From Segatella copri (GTDB lineage Bacteria; Bacteroidota; Bacteroidia; Bacteroidales; Bacteroidaceae): a DNA stretch of 64,000 bases. The DNA lies in the NCBI RefSeq assembly GCF_026015625.1, contig NZ_JAPDVG010000001.1, forward strand, positions 434,001 to 498,000, in the 5' to 3' direction. The notes under the pieces were generated by a model, which ran no database searches, was not told the DNA's origin, and saw nothing but the letters and a program-made list of their open reading frames with translations. A program made the translations under genes and the position numbers. Positions 42,585 through 52,075 of the stretch are shown here, one piece after another; position 1 is the stretch's first letter; every line of letters begins with the position of its first letter.

Positions 42585-44729
42585 ATGGGAACAATTATCA
42601 AATCTGTAGCTTTTGAAAACTTCTATAATTACTATGGAAGTTATGAAGCTAATGAATACCAATTTAAGGCTGGTATAAACATAGTAAATGCCGATAATAA
42701 TATGGGCAAATCTAAGTTTTATAATGGCTTTATGTGGATGTTGCGTGACCAGGTGTATGATTCTGATATCAAGGCTTTCGTCGATGCAAATGAATCTCTT
42801 GTAAAAATGGCTTCTGGAAAGGCTAAGGCGGAAGACCTTCTTTTCAAGGTCGGTTTTAGAGTGATATTCACAAATGCAGATGTGGAGTACACTGTAGAGA
42901 AGTATTCAAAATTTTCAACTTCAGATGGTGAACTGCTTCATACGCCATCAATGATGAGTGTTTTTAAAAAAGAGAATAATGCCGATACACCTGTATTCGA
43001 CAAAGATGAGCAGATGGACATAATCAACAAGGTGTTTATACCTTTGTCTATTCGTAATTATGCATTGCTGCAAGGTGAGTCAATGGATCGTTTGGTAGAT
43101 TTGTCCTCTAAAAAGGCTTTGTCTGATACGATAGATACGTTGGCTGGAATCTCGATATTAAAGGGGATTTGTGACACTTCTCGTAAGATGGCAAAAATGG
43201 CAGACTCTTTATATCAAACAAAAGATTCGGAAAACTCGAAGAACGATACCGCTAAGCAAAGAGAAAAAGCAAAAAGAACTACTTTTGTACAGAATATAGA
43301 GAAACTCAAAGAGGAAATAGAGGCTGCAAAAGATGAACTTAATGCGGCAAAGAGAAAAAAAGAGGAGCTTGATGCTTACATAAGTAATTCAAATAAGCGT
43401 GTAGGGATTCGTTCTAAATTGGAAGCAAATACGATTGCAATAAAAGATACAAAGAAGAATATAGATGACATAGAAATGTCTATAACAAAGAGTCTTTTTG
43501 ATGAAGAGAATCCATGGCTGTTGATGGGGATGCAAGATGAACTGGAAACATTTGACGCCAAACGAGAAAAACATATCGGTGAGGTGGCGCGTATGAATGA
43601 TGATGGGGCTTTGGTGATTATGTTGCCAGAGGGATCACCGGATACATCATCTTTAGAAAGAATGTTGAAGACTGAGGTTTGTGAAGTTTGCGGGCAGAGA
43701 GCACATAAAGGCTCTGATGCCTGGAACCATATTAAGATGATTCTTGACAGACCAAAGAAAATCAGCACCACACGTAATGATTTTAAGGATTTCTATGGCA
43801 TGTTGCAGAAATCAGCAAGTTCTTACTTGATGAGTATTCCACGTTTAGGCTCCAAAATTGAAGACGTAAAGGTACGTTTGGATAAAATGAAAGATAACTT
43901 GGATGAATTGGAGGAAAAGAAGAATGATATCTTTACGGAACTGAATAATGCAGGTGGTAATGCTGATAATTCAGAATACAACGATAGAAATATCGTTGCC
44001 GATTATCGTCGAGTAAATTCCGTTATAACAGCAAAAGAAAATGAAATAAACGGAAAAAATAAAATGGTAGCAAAGATGGAAGATGCATTGGCTGCAAACA
44101 ATCAAAAGTTATCTTCATATAAGAAAGCTGCCGATGTAGAAAAGTATGAGGAGTTTGCCCAGGTGTTAGCAAAAATCAATACAGTCATCGAAGAGACTAA
44201 AGATGACATATTTGGCAGAACGATTGAGACTTTAGCGCAAAATGCCAATGAAAAATATAAAGCACTGACTTCTGGCAATCAGTCTTCTGGTGGAATTTTG
44301 GATTTCCAAAGAGATCATGATATCGTAAATGTTACAATACGTGATGTGAACAATGGTGAGATAACCGGATTGGGAACTGGTTTCCAAAGAATGAAGCAGT
44401 TAGCTATTGTCATGGCTGTAATTTCTTCAAAGATAGGGGATGAGAAGATGTTTGATTATCCTTTTATTTCAGATGCACCATTTTCTGAGTTTGGTGAAAA
44501 TTTCATCAATAATTTCTTTGCTGTGGCACCAGAAGTGTTCAGTCAGAGTATCATAATGATTAAGGAATTGTACGATCCTAATGCGGATGATTTGCTGACA
44601 CCGTTTGGGCGTAGAATCCTTGACAAAATGAACAAAGGACAGATTCGTGGTACATTCTATGTGAATGTTATCGAGGAAAAAGCGGATACAACAGGTTTAG
44701 TAACAACTCATAAATGCTATAAGTATTAA
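42585..44729 (+). CDS. Rad50/SMC-like ATPase of the dnd operon
   Basis: 714 aa. The N-terminal VAFENFYNYYGSYEANEYQF is followed by a P-loop NADNNMGKS (35-43) that differs from the usual GxNGxGKS. Long coiled coils (about 210-290 and 410-520) flank a CEVCGQ motif near residue 365, resembling a zinc hook. The C-terminus has GTGFQRMKQLAIVMAVIS in place of the ABC signature and FISDAPFSEFGENF as Walker B. It is distinct from DndD in the same operon and does not resemble DptF/G/H. It is probably a motor or sensor in the restriction stage. The degenerate P-loop leaves its ATPase activity uncertain. Confidence 0.8.
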   Translation: MGTIIKSVAFENFYNYYGSYEANEYQFKAGINIVNADNNMGKSKFYNGFMWMLRDQVYDSDIKAFVDANESLVKMASGKAKAEDLLFKVGFRVIFTNADVEYTVEKYSKFSTSDGELLHTPSMMSVFKKENNADTPVFDKDEQMDIINKVFIPLSIRNYALLQGESMDRLVDLSSKKALSDTIDTLAGISILKGICDTSRKMAKMADSLYQTKDSENSKNDTAKQREKAKRTTFVQNIEKLKEEIEAAKDELNAAKRKKEELDAYISNSNKRVGIRSKLEANTIAIKDTKKNIDDIEMSITKSLFDEENPWLLMGMQDELETFDAKREKHIGEVARMNDDGALVIMLPEGSPDTSSLERMLKTEVCEVCGQRAHKGSDAWNHIKMILDRPKKISTTRNDFKDFYGMLQKSASSYLMSIPRLGSKIEDVKVRLDKMKDNLDELEEKKNDIFTELNNAGGNADNSEYNDRNIVADYRRVNSVITAKENEINGKNKMVAKMEDALAANNQKLSSYKKAADVEKYEEFAQVLAKINTVIEETKDDIFGRTIETLAQNANEKYKALTSGNQSSGGILDFQRDHDIVNVTIRDVNNGEITGLGTGFQRMKQLAIVMAVISSKIGDEKMFDYPFISDAPFSEFGENFINNFFAVAPEVFSQSIIMIKELYDPNADDLLTPFGRRILDKMNKGQIRGTFYVNVIEEKADTTGLVTTHKCYKY

Positions 44730-44731
44730 TT

Positions 44732-45268
44732 ATGAATCATCAAGAGTTTAGAGATGCGATTTGTAATCGCAAGCCGAGATACAATACAAAGTTTAAACCT
44801 TTGATAGAGAGAATCTCATCGAAAGGGGATGTGACGGGTAAGGGTGATTTCTCAACCTTTGGGGCATTCTATCAGACTTTTATGTATGCCTATATCATAG
44901 GACTTCGCTTGGGTGAGAAGGTGTATTTGAAGTCAGACGATGAAAAAACGGAATTTGCACCATTAGCTAATTGGAAACCAACACCGATAAGAGATTTTAT
45001 TTTAATTACATTGTTTAATCGAAGTGAGAAGTTTGAAAAATTCTCTTTTGGTTGGCTTTCTTTGGAGAATGGTTCTGAGGAACATGTAAGTAATTTTATC
45101 ACGATGTTGGTTCGTGAGATGGAGGCTTATGCTAATAGAGGTTTCATGTATCTGCAAGACAAGTGGGATAATGAAAATTATATATTTTCATCCCCCTTTG
45201 TTTTTGTAGATATTCTGAGTGAACTGCCAAGCTATAATCAGAAAACCTTGGATGTAGTAGAGAAGTAA
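44732..45268 (+). CDS. Hypothetical 178-aa protein, last gene of the dnd operon
   Basis: No recognised domain. FRDAICNRKPRYNTKFKPLI near the start and FGAFYQTFMYAYIIGLRLGE suggest an all-helical soluble protein. It starts 2 bp after the ATPase gene. A hairpin without a T run (GGGTGGAATG/CATTCCGCCC, 45283-45312) follows and may end the transcript. Because it is conserved in position with the ATPase gene, I infer a partner role; this is not shown by the sequence. Confidence 0.7.
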   Translation: MNHQEFRDAICNRKPRYNTKFKPLIERISSKGDVTGKGDFSTFGAFYQTFMYAYIIGLRLGEKVYLKSDDEKTEFAPLANWKPTPIRDFILITLFNRSEKFEKFSFGWLSLENGSEEHVSNFITMLVREMEAYANRGFMYLQDKWDNENYIFSSPFVFVDILSELPSYNQKTLDVVEK

Positions 45269-45314
45269 GTAAATTGTAAAATGGGTGGAATGAATCAATA
45301 AGCATTCCGCCCAA

Positions 45315-45734
45315 ATGAAAGACATTTATAAAGGTGATATGGCAGATGATTTTAATAGCGATTGCTGTAATTCGTTGAAAAAGCATATTTTTGATAAAGC
45401 CATTGTAAAGGCTGGTTATGAATCAGGCATATGTTTTGCCGATTTGAATAAAGATGGAATTTGCTTGAAAGATGGTCGGCCTAATCCTGTATGGCTTAAT
45501 GATAGCTTTTGTGACGTGGTATCTGAAGCACTATATGGCGATAGTCAAGCTGATGACATCGAAATAGACGAAAAGTATTTTGGTAAGGAAGAATTTGATG
45601 GACCGTATTCTTCTGGTAGTCATTGGAATGTTCTTGAACGTTATGTAGATAATGTTGAAGAACTGTTTTATGATGGGTGGTATAAATATCTCATAGAACA
45701 ATATGGGGAAGATTGGGAAAAATATGAATACTAA
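45315..45734 (+). CDS. Hypothetical acidic protein, 139 aa
   Basis: Strongly acidic and aromatic (YKYLIEQYGEDWEKYEY at the end). No family recognised and no signal peptide. It begins at the 3' edge of the hairpin after the dnd operon. It could be an accessory or immunity-type protein of the island, but only its position supports that. Confidence 0.55.
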   Translation: MKDIYKGDMADDFNSDCCNSLKKHIFDKAIVKAGYESGICFADLNKDGICLKDGRPNPVWLNDSFCDVVSEALYGDSQADDIEIDEKYFGKEEFDGPYSSGSHWNVLERYVDNVEELFYDGWYKYLIEQYGEDWEKYEY

Positions 45735-45759
45735 TAAAGAAAAGTAGAAAAGAAAACTT

Positions 45760-45930
45760 ATGGCCTATTTTTATGTAGATATATCGACAGAATTGGGCGA
45801 GTCGCTGACTACTTATGTTCAAGCGATGGACGAAACGGCAGCGGAGTATCAGGCAAGGATGGCTTTCGCCAATGGTGAGCTGGAATGCGAGGGTACGCAG
45901 ATTATTTACATCTGTGCTTATCGGGCATGA
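45760..45930 (+). CDS. Small hypothetical protein, 56 aa
   Basis: Short frame MAYFYVDISTELGESLTTYV... ending IICAYRA-like (IIYICAYRA), 25 bp after the previous gene. The pattern of hydrophobic strands (FYVDIS, IIYICAY) around a helix looks protein-like. No family recognised. AAAGTAGAAAAGAAAAC precedes the start without a strong ribosome-binding site. Confidence 0.5.
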   Translation: MAYFYVDISTELGESLTTYVQAMDETAAEYQARMAFANGELECEGTQIIYICAYRA

Positions 45931-45944
45931 TGGTAAACGGAAAG

Positions 45945-45983
45945 CTCCCTATGCGGCGTATATGAAGTTCGTAGTATAGGGAG
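45945..45983. other. Hairpin after the small gene
   Basis: CTCCCTAT (45945-45952) and ATAGGGAG (45976-45983) form an 8-bp stem with a 23-nt loop. No T run follows, so it is not a classical terminator. The remaining bases to 46080 show no gene. Confidence 0.5.
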
Positions 45984-46080
45984 ATAACACAGAAAATAGA
46001 ATTGCGACTATTCCACTCTCTTCTAGTCCGAGAGCGGTTCCGTCAAAGTACATTCATATATCATGTATTTTGGCGGTATG

Positions 46081-46281
46081 TTATAATTCAAGCCAGTCGG
46101 TATCTATGCCGAATAATTCAAATAATCTTCTGCAGGATTTGATTGGCAAGGATTCCTCGGCTTGGCCGATGAAGTCATCTTCGTGGTTTCTGATATAAGC
46201 ATCCATATCTTCCTCCTTAACAAGGATTGGGCCTTTGATGTTTGTAAAGATGAAAGGGTAGCAGTCTTTTTGGACGCCCAT
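46081..46281 (-). CDS. Small hypothetical protein, 66 aa
   Basis: Frame MGVQKDCYPFIFTNIKGPIL... ending ELFGIDTDWLEL on the minus strand. Composition (acidic, Phe/Ile/Leu rich) is protein-like, but there is no ribosome-binding site and a stop lies two codons upstream of the ATG. It is the rightmost frame of the AT-rich island, oriented against the dnd operon. Function unknown. Confidence 0.45.
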   Translation of the reverse strand: MGVQKDCYPFIFTNIKGPILVKEEDMDAYIRNHEDDFIGQAEESLPIKSCRRLFELFGIDTDWLEL

Positions 46282-46322
46282 CCCATGTCAAGTATGGTTG
46301 TTACTGATATCTATACTGAAAT

Positions 46323-46367
46323 AAAAATTCCCCAACCCGCTTAAGAAAGTAGGTTGGGGAATTTTTT
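46323..46367. terminator. Bidirectional terminator at the 3' end of uvrA
   Basis: AATTCCCCAACC (46326-46337) pairs perfectly with GGTTGGGGAATT (46352-46363), with A and T runs outside, so it can stop uvrA and anything arriving from the left. Confidence 0.85.
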
Positions 46368-46398
46368 CTTCTGTCACAGCCTTCGTTCCTATCCTGAT

Positions 46399-49239
46399 TT
46401 ATTCAGGTTTCCCTGATTTTTTCAGTAAAGGGGCGAGGAACTTGTAGGTATACCCCTTTTGCTGCTTCACCATTTCTTCTGGTGTACCGGCAAAGAGGAG
46501 CTGACCGCCGCCTCGTCCACCTTCCGGACCCATGTCGATGAGCCAGTCGGCGAGTTTGATGACATCGAGATTGTGCTCGATGATAATGACCGTATTGCCA
46601 CGGTCTACCAGTTTTTGGAGTACATCCATCAGGATGCGGATGTCTTCGAAATGCAGACCGGTTGTCGGTTCATCGAGAATATAGAGCGTCTTGCCCGTAT
46701 CACGCTTCGAGAGTTCGGTAGCCAGTTTTACGCGCTGACTTTCACCGCCAGAGAGGGTAGTGGAACTCTGTCCTAACCTGATGTATCCGAGTCCTACATT
46801 CTGTAATGCCTTGATCTTCTGCAGTATCTGAGGAACATTCTCGAAGAAATCTACCGCCTGGTTGATGGTCATGTCGAGAACATCGGCGATGCTCTTTCCC
46901 TTGTATCTTACCTCCAGCGTCTCGCGGTTGTAGCGTTTGCCGTGGCATACCTCACAAGGTACGTAGACATCCGGCAGGAAGTTCATTTCGATGGTCTTAT
47001 ATCCGTTACCCTTACATTCCTCGCATCTTCCACCTTTCACATTGAAGGAGAATCTGCCCGGCTTGTAACCGCGGATCTTTGCTTCGGGAAGTCCTACGAA
47101 GAGTGAGCGGATATCGCTGAACACGCCTGTGTAGGTAGCTGGATTGCTGCGAGGCGTTCTGCCAATAGGACTCTGGTCTACATTCACTACCTTGTCGATA
47201 TTCTCGATACCTTCGATGCTCTCGTATGGCATCGGTTTCTTGAGCGAACGGTAGAAATGCTGCGAGAGGATAGGCTGGAGGGTCTCGTTGATGAGAGTAG
47301 ATTTGCCTGAGCCGCTGACACCCGTTACGACAATGAGTTTGCCGAGTGGAAAATCAACATCCACCCCCTTGAGGTTGTTGCCCGTAGCTCCGTGAATGGT
47401 GATATGCTTGCCGTTGCCTTCTCTGCGGAGGGCAGGTACCTCAATAGCCATCTTGCCGTTGAGATACTGGGCGGTGATGGTATCGGTCTTGAGCATCTCC
47501 TGGGGAGTGCCCTGGAAGACAACTTCACCTCCCTTGCGTCCCGCCTTCGGACCGATATCTACAATCCAGTCGGCAGCCCGCATCATATCTTCATCGTGCT
47601 CCACCACAATAACGGTATTGCCCAGGTCGCGAAGTTCCTTCAGACTGTTGAGCAGACGTTCGTTGTCGCGCTGGTGCAGACCGATGCTCGGCTCATCGAG
47701 GATATAGAGTACATTGACCAGCTGGCTACCAATCTGAGTAGCCAGACGGATGCGCTGGCTCTCGCCACCCGAGAGAGAAGCCGACTGGCGGTTGAGCGAG
47801 AGATAATTGAGTCCCACATCGAGGAGGAAGGTAACGCGTGAGCGCAACTCCTTGATGATTTCATGAGCCACCTTCGCTTTCATCGAAGGCAGATGCTGTT
47901 CCACTTCTTCGAGCCAATCGCGCAGTTCATCGATGTCAAGACTGGCTACTTCGGATATATTCTTATCCCAGATTTTGAAAGAGAGCGATTCCTTTTTGAG
48001 TCGCAAACCATGGCATTCAGGACATTCGATGGTAGAGATAAACTGGTCGGCCCATTTCTTGCCCGCCGCACTCTCGTCATCTTCCATCACCTTCTGCAGG
48101 TAGTCGATGATGCCATCGTAGGCGCAGAAATAGTCGGTAGAGGTATGCACCTTTTCCTTTTCTATCTTCACGTTTTCGAGCGAACCATAAAGAATTTCCT
48201 GCATGGCATCGCCCGGAATCTCACAGATAGGTGTCTTCAGGTTGAGGTCATACTTGCTGAGCAATGATTCTATCTGCCAGAAAATCATCTGGTTCTTGTA
48301 TTTTCCGAGCGGAGCGATGCCGCCTTCATGGATGCTGAGTCTATCATCGGGAATTACCTTCTTGATATCAATCTGGTTCACCTTTCCCAGGCCCTTGCAA
48401 TGCGGACAGGCACCTTCGGGAGAGTTGAAGGAGAACATGTTAGGAGCTGGATCCTGGTAGGCAATACCCGTTACAGGGTCCATGAGACGCTTGGAGTATG
48501 TCTTGGCCTCCTTGGCACCTTTCTCAAGAACCATTACCATGCCGTCGCCCTGTTTCATAGCCGTTGCCACACTCTTGCGGATACGTTCCTCATCTTCTTC
48601 CTTCACCACCAGTTTATCGACCACAGCTTCTATATTGTGGTTCTTGTAGCGGTCGGTTTTCATATTGGGAACGATTTCGAGGATGTTGCCGTCGAGTCGC
48701 ACGTAGAGATACCCCTTTCTGCGCATGCTTTCGAAGAGTTCGCGATAATGACCCTTGCGCTGGCGTACGAGGGGAGCGAGCAGGAAGATAGCCTTGCCCT
48801 TATAATCGCTGAGAATCATGTCGATGACCTGTTCCTCGGTATATTTCATCATCTCCTCGCCACTCTGATAGCTGTATGCAGTACCGGCGCGGGCATAGAG
48901 CAGACGGAGATAGTCGTAAATCTCGGTGGTAGTGCCCACGGTAGAGCGGGGATTCTTGTTGGTGGTTTTCTGTTCTATGCTGATGACCGGACTCAATCCC
49001 GTAATCTTATCAACATCCGGGCGTTCCATATTACCCAGGAAGTTGCGGGCATAGGCAGAGAATGTTTCGATATATCTGCGCTGACCTTCGGCAAAGATGG
49101 TGTCGAAGGCCAGTGAACTCTTGCCCGAACCCGAGAGTCCGGTAATCACGGTGAGGGAATCACGCGGAATCTCCACATCTATGTTCTTGAGGTTGTGGAC
49201 CCGTGCGCCCCATACATTTATCTTTTCTTCTGAATTCAT
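46399..49239 (-). CDS. uvrA: Excinuclease ABC subunit A
   Basis: 946 aa. The first ATPase Walker [21 protein letters not shown] lies near residue 33; the second, [15 protein letters not shown], after residue 640. Two LSGGESQR signatures are present, with [16 protein letters not shown] and [16 protein letters not shown] as Walker B regions. Zinc fingers are seen at [17 protein letters not shown] and [11 protein letters not shown] with CEVCHGKRY. UvrA recognises bulky DNA damage and loads UvrB. It follows the CHU_C gene by 27 bp on the same strand and probably shares its promoter at 49705-49714. Confidence 0.97.
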   Translation of the reverse strand: MNSEEKINVWGARVHNLKNIDVEIPRDSLTVITGLSGSGKSSLAFDTIFAEGQRRYIETFSAYARNFLGNMERPDVDKITGLSPVISIEQKTTNKNPRSTVGTTTEIYDYLRLLYARAGTAYSYQSGEEMMKYTEEQVIDMILSDYKGKAIFLLAPLVRQRKGHYRELFESMRRKGYLYVRLDGNILEIVPNMKTDRYKNHNIEAVVDKLVVKEEDEERIRKSVATAMKQGDGMVMVLEKGAKEAKTYSKRLMDPVTGIAYQDPAPNMFSFNSPEGACPHCKGLGKVNQIDIKKVIPDDRLSIHEGGIAPLGKYKNQMIFWQIESLLSKYDLNLKTPICEIPGDAMQEILYGSLENVKIEKEKVHTSTDYFCAYDGIIDYLQKVMEDDESAAGKKWADQFISTIECPECHGLRLKKESLSFKIWDKNISEVASLDIDELRDWLEEVEQHLPSMKAKVAHEIIKELRSRVTFLLDVGLNYLSLNRQSASLSGGESQRIRLATQIGSQLVNVLYILDEPSIGLHQRDNERLLNSLKELRDLGNTVIVVEHDEDMMRAADWIVDIGPKAGRKGGEVVFQGTPQEMLKTDTITAQYLNGKMAIEVPALRREGNGKHITIHGATGNNLKGVDVDFPLGKLIVVTGVSGSGKSTLINETLQPILSQHFYRSLKKPMPYESIEGIENIDKVVNVDQSPIGRTPRSNPATYTGVFSDIRSLFVGLPEAKIRGYKPGRFSFNVKGGRCEECKGNGYKTIEMNFLPDVYVPCEVCHGKRYNRETLEVRYKGKSIADVLDMTINQAVDFFENVPQILQKIKALQNVGLGYIRLGQSSTTLSGGESQRVKLATELSKRDTGKTLYILDEPTTGLHFEDIRILMDVLQKLVDRGNTVIIIEHNLDVIKLADWLIDMGPEGGRGGGQLLFAGTPEEMVKQQKGYTYKFLAPLLKKSGKPE

Positions 49240-49266
49240 ATTCCAATTCTGCTAATTGCTGTTTGC

Positions 49267-49689
49267 CTAATAGTTACTGTTCTGCTCTTCGGTATAACCT
49301 CTGAGCAGGTTGACATCACGTTTGATGTTATACACCACGCCATCTGCCCCCTTCGCCTTGACGAGACAGAAGTAGACACCCTCCTTGACCGGTTTTCCGC
49401 GGTAGGTGCCATCCCATCCCGTGGCAGGGTCGGTCCATTCATAGAGTTTCTGTCCCCACCTATTATATATATAGGCGTGGAACTCCTCAATGTTCCGGTA
49501 ACCATCCTTGGGCTTGTAGATGTCGTTGATGCCATCGCCATTTGGAGAGAAGGCATTCGGCATGAGAAGAGAACTGACCTTGGTCGTCTCTTCTGTGTTG
49601 TCCTCCTCGTCGTCGTTGACTTCCTGAGCGTGTAATTGACACGTCAAAAGTGGCAACATGATGCAAAGTAATGCTATTTTTCGTCTCAT
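49267..49689 (-). CDS. CHU_C-type (gliding/T9SS-associated) domain protein
   Basis: 140 aa: signal peptide (about 1-21, ending LHAQ), an acidic linker (EVNDDEEDNTEETTK), then a single C-terminal domain with PNAFSPNGDGINDIYKPK, YNRWGQKLYEW and GWDGTYRGKPVKEGVYF. This is the CHU_C/gliding motility C-terminal-type domain usually found at the end of large secreted proteins. Here it stands almost alone. It may be a small secreted protein. It has a minus-strand promoter at 49705-49714. Confidence 0.8.
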   Translation of the reverse strand: MRRKIALLCIMLPLLTCQLHAQEVNDDEEDNTEETTKVSSLLMPNAFSPNGDGINDIYKPKDGYRNIEEFHAYIYNRWGQKLYEWTDPATGWDGTYRGKPVKEGVYFCLVKAKGADGVVYNIKRDVNLLRGYTEEQNSNY

Positions 49690-49704
49690 TTCTAAAATAA
49701 TTTG

Positions 49705-49714
49705 TGCAAAGATA
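49705..49714 (-). promoter_or_regulatory. Minus-strand -7 motif for the CHU_C-uvrA unit
   Basis: Minus strand TATCTTTGCA, 16 bases from the ATG at 49689. Confidence 0.65.
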
Positions 49715-49756
49715 ATAAAAAGATGAGAGATATTGCGTCAGATGCAAGATTTTTTG

Positions 49757-49766
49757 TATTTTTGCA
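49757..49766 (+). promoter_or_regulatory. -7 promoter motif for the LysM protein gene
   Basis: TATTTTTGCA. The ATG at 49776 would leave a leader of only a few bases, favouring the in-frame ATG at 49815. Confidence 0.65.
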
Positions 49767-49814
49767 GATGAAAACATGAAATATTTGAAGATATCGTTAA
49801 AAAAATCTTGTGAT

Positions 49815-51209
49815 ATGAGACAAAAAATGAGATATTTCCTGCTGCTCGTTGGGCTTCTGCTCAGTGTCAGCATTGGCGCGCAGACTGTAAAATGGCGCGA
49901 CATTTACACGGTTAAGAAGAAAGATACCATCTTTGGTATCGCCAACAAATATGGATTGAGCCTTCCTGAACTGATGGATGCCAATCCGGAGATGAAGCGT
50001 GAGGGATACATGCTGCAGAAGGGAGCTACGCTCTTTATTCCATACACCAAAGACCAGAAGAATCCTAATCAGGTGAACGGTCAGAAGTCGGGGAATGGGG
50101 CAACGGTTCAGAAAACTGCTACAGCTCCGGCAACCTCAAAGGCTGCTGTTGCCAGAAATGCGGTAAAGGTAGGCGTGATGTTACCTTTGCATAATGTTGA
50201 TGGCGACGGCAAGCGAATGGTGGAGTATTACCGCGGTTTGCTGCTGGCTTGCGAAACCCTGAAGCAGCAGGGCGCCGATATCGATGTGCATGCCTGGAAC
50301 GTTCCTATTGATGCTGATATCCGGAATACACTCTTGCAGGAGGGTGCTAACCAATGTGACATCATCTTTGGTCCACTTTATACCAAGCAGGTGGCTCCGC
50401 TGACCAACTTCTGCAAGACCTACGGCATCAAAATGGTGATTCCGTTCTCTATCAGCGGAGATGATGTAGAAAGAAACAAAGAGATTTTCCAGGTTTATCA
50501 GAGCGATGATGCGCTGAATGATGCGACCATCAAGGCATTCCTGAGCCGATTTACCAATGTGCATCCTATCTTTGTAGACTGCAATGATTCTACTTCGAGA
50601 AAGGGCAACTTTACGTTCGGTCTGCGCAAGGAACTGGAACGCAGGAAAATCAATTATAGCATCACCAATGTGAATTCAAGTATCGATCAGTTTGCCAAGG
50701 CTTTCATGCCTTCCAAGCAGAATGTGATTATCCTGAATACGGGACGTTCGCCACAGTTGACTCAGGTATTGAACAAACTCGACGAATTTGATGCGAAGTA
50801 TCCGGGTGCAGCTATTTCGCTCTTCGGCTATACTGAATGGCTGATGTATGCCAAGTATAATCTGGAAAGATTCTATAAGTATGATACTTATATCCCTTCC
50901 ACCTTCTATTATAACCCGAACTCAGCACAGACCAAGGCGCTTGAGAGCCGTTATGAGCGATGGTTCCATCAGCCTATGATGGTGGCACAGCCAAGATTCG
51001 CCATCACCGGTTTCGATCACGGAATGTATCTGATTCAGGGCGTCAAGAGATATGGCAAGAACTTTACAGGTGAGCGCCAGCAGATGACTTACCAGCCTGT
51101 GCAGACTCCACTCCGTTTCGAGAAGACCAGTAGAGGAGGATACAAGAACAAGAGTTTCCAGTTGATTCACTATACCTTTAATCATCAGATAGAGGCGGTG
51201 AAGTACTAG
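49815..51209 (+). CDS. LysM-domain protein with periplasmic-binding-protein fold
   Basis: 464 aa from the ATG at 49815; an in-frame ATG at 49776 is possible but would lie almost at the transcription start. Signal peptide RYFLLLVGLLLSVSIGAQ. LysM domain next (about 25-70, IYTVKKKDTIFGIANKYGLS), a Gln/Asn/Thr-rich linker, then a type I periplasmic-binding-like fold (KVGVMLPLHNVDGDGKRMVE, DIIFGPLYTKQVAPLTNFC, VIPFSISGDD). Probably binds peptidoglycan through LysM; the role of the second domain is unknown. A PorT-like gene follows. Confidence 0.82.
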   Translation: MRQKMRYFLLLVGLLLSVSIGAQTVKWRDIYTVKKKDTIFGIANKYGLSLPELMDANPEMKREGYMLQKGATLFIPYTKDQKNPNQVNGQKSGNGATVQKTATAPATSKAAVARNAVKVGVMLPLHNVDGDGKRMVEYYRGLLLACETLKQQGADIDVHAWNVPIDADIRNTLLQEGANQCDIIFGPLYTKQVAPLTNFCKTYGIKMVIPFSISGDDVERNKEIFQVYQSDDALNDATIKAFLSRFTNVHPIFVDCNDSTSRKGNFTFGLRKELERRKINYSITNVNSSIDQFAKAFMPSKQNVIILNTGRSPQLTQVLNKLDEFDAKYPGAAISLFGYTEWLMYAKYNLERFYKYDTYIPSTFYYNPNSAQTKALESRYERWFHQPMMVAQPRFAITGFDHGMYLIQGVKRYGKNFTGERQQMTYQPVQTPLRFEKTSRGGYKNKSFQLIHYTFNHQIEAVKY

Positions 51210-51210
51210 T

Positions 51211-51250
51211 TTATAGTTTACAATTTATAGTTTACAATTTATAGTTGATA
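51211..51250. repeat. 12-bp tandem repeat before the PorT-like gene
   Basis: TTTATAGTTTACAA occurs as three partial units (TTTATAGTTTACAATTTATAG..) ending immediately before the ATG at 51251. Similar TTAATAGTTA repeats lie at 54160-54193 and AT-rich repeats at 52013-52050. Confidence 0.65.
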
Positions 51251-52012
51251 ATGAATAGAAATATTGGGCTGCTGATTCTGATGCTCATCTTCGGAATTCC
51301 AGTTTCGGCACAGATAGGGGAGCATCGTAATGATTTCGCCATCGGTTTTAATGGGGGCTATATGATGAGTAGCGTAGGATTCACACCCGAGGTACAGCAG
51401 AAACAGCACGGTGGACTGACGGGCGGTTTCTCGATGAGATATACCTGTGAGAAATATTTCAAGACCATCTGTTCTATCTATGCCGAGGTAAACTATTCGC
51501 AGGCAGGATGGGAAGAGGATATCCTGGATATGGAGAATAATCCGGTGATTATCACCGAAACCAAAGAGGCGATGGCTTACAAGCGTACCATCAACTATAT
51601 TCAGGTGCCAATCTTTGCGCATCTGGCATGGGGTAGGGAGACAAGAGGACTGAATATCTTCGTGAATGCCGGTCCGCAGTTTGGTCTCTATCTGAGTGAT
51701 TCGCAGAAGACCAACTTCTCGGTAGAGCACATGCCGGCAACCGACAATAACCGTGTAAGTCCGGTGGTGGCTCAGGATACGATGGCAGTCAAGAACAAGC
51801 TCGATTATGGTATCGCCCTGGGTCTGGGTGCTGAATACAGTATTCCGAAGGTGGGGCATTTCCTTGCCGAAGCCCGATACTACTATGGTCTGGGAAATAT
51901 CTACGGTGCTTCTAAGCGTGATTATTTCGGAAAGAGTAACTACGGACAGATTGTTCTGAAACTCTCTTATCTCTTTGATATCACCAGAACGAAGAACGTG
52001 AAACGGAAATAG
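51251..52012 (+). CDS. PorT-like outer-membrane beta-barrel protein
   Basis: 253 aa. The ATG at 51251 is the first plausible start (a TTG six bases upstream is in frame but unlikely). Signal peptide about 1-21 (IFGIPVSAQ). Residues thereafter alternate as amphipathic strands: DFAIGFNGGYMMSS, LTGGFSMRYT, IYAEVNYSQAGW, IQVPIFAHLAW, LGAEYSIPKVGHFLAEARYY and a terminal IVLKLSYLF. This fits the PorT/outer-membrane beta-barrel domain common in Bacteroidota, often linked to type IX secretion. It follows the LysM gene by 41 bp and is probably co-transcribed with it. Confidence 0.82.
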   Translation: MNRNIGLLILMLIFGIPVSAQIGEHRNDFAIGFNGGYMMSSVGFTPEVQQKQHGGLTGGFSMRYTCEKYFKTICSIYAEVNYSQAGWEEDILDMENNPVIITETKEAMAYKRTINYIQVPIFAHLAWGRETRGLNIFVNAGPQFGLYLSDSQKTNFSVEHMPATDNNRVSPVVAQDTMAVKNKLDYGIALGLGAEYSIPKVGHFLAEARYYYGLGNIYGASKRDYFGKSNYGQIVLKLSYLFDITRTKNVKRK

Positions 52013-52075
52013 ATGATAATTAATAATTGATAATAAATAATGATAACGGGTTTATCATTTATGTTTTGAAAAAAA

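Noticed and set aside
48328-49116. Plus-strand frame (262 aa) opposite uvrA
   Set aside because: uvrA motifs are continuous on the minus strand; the plus-strand product is composition-driven.
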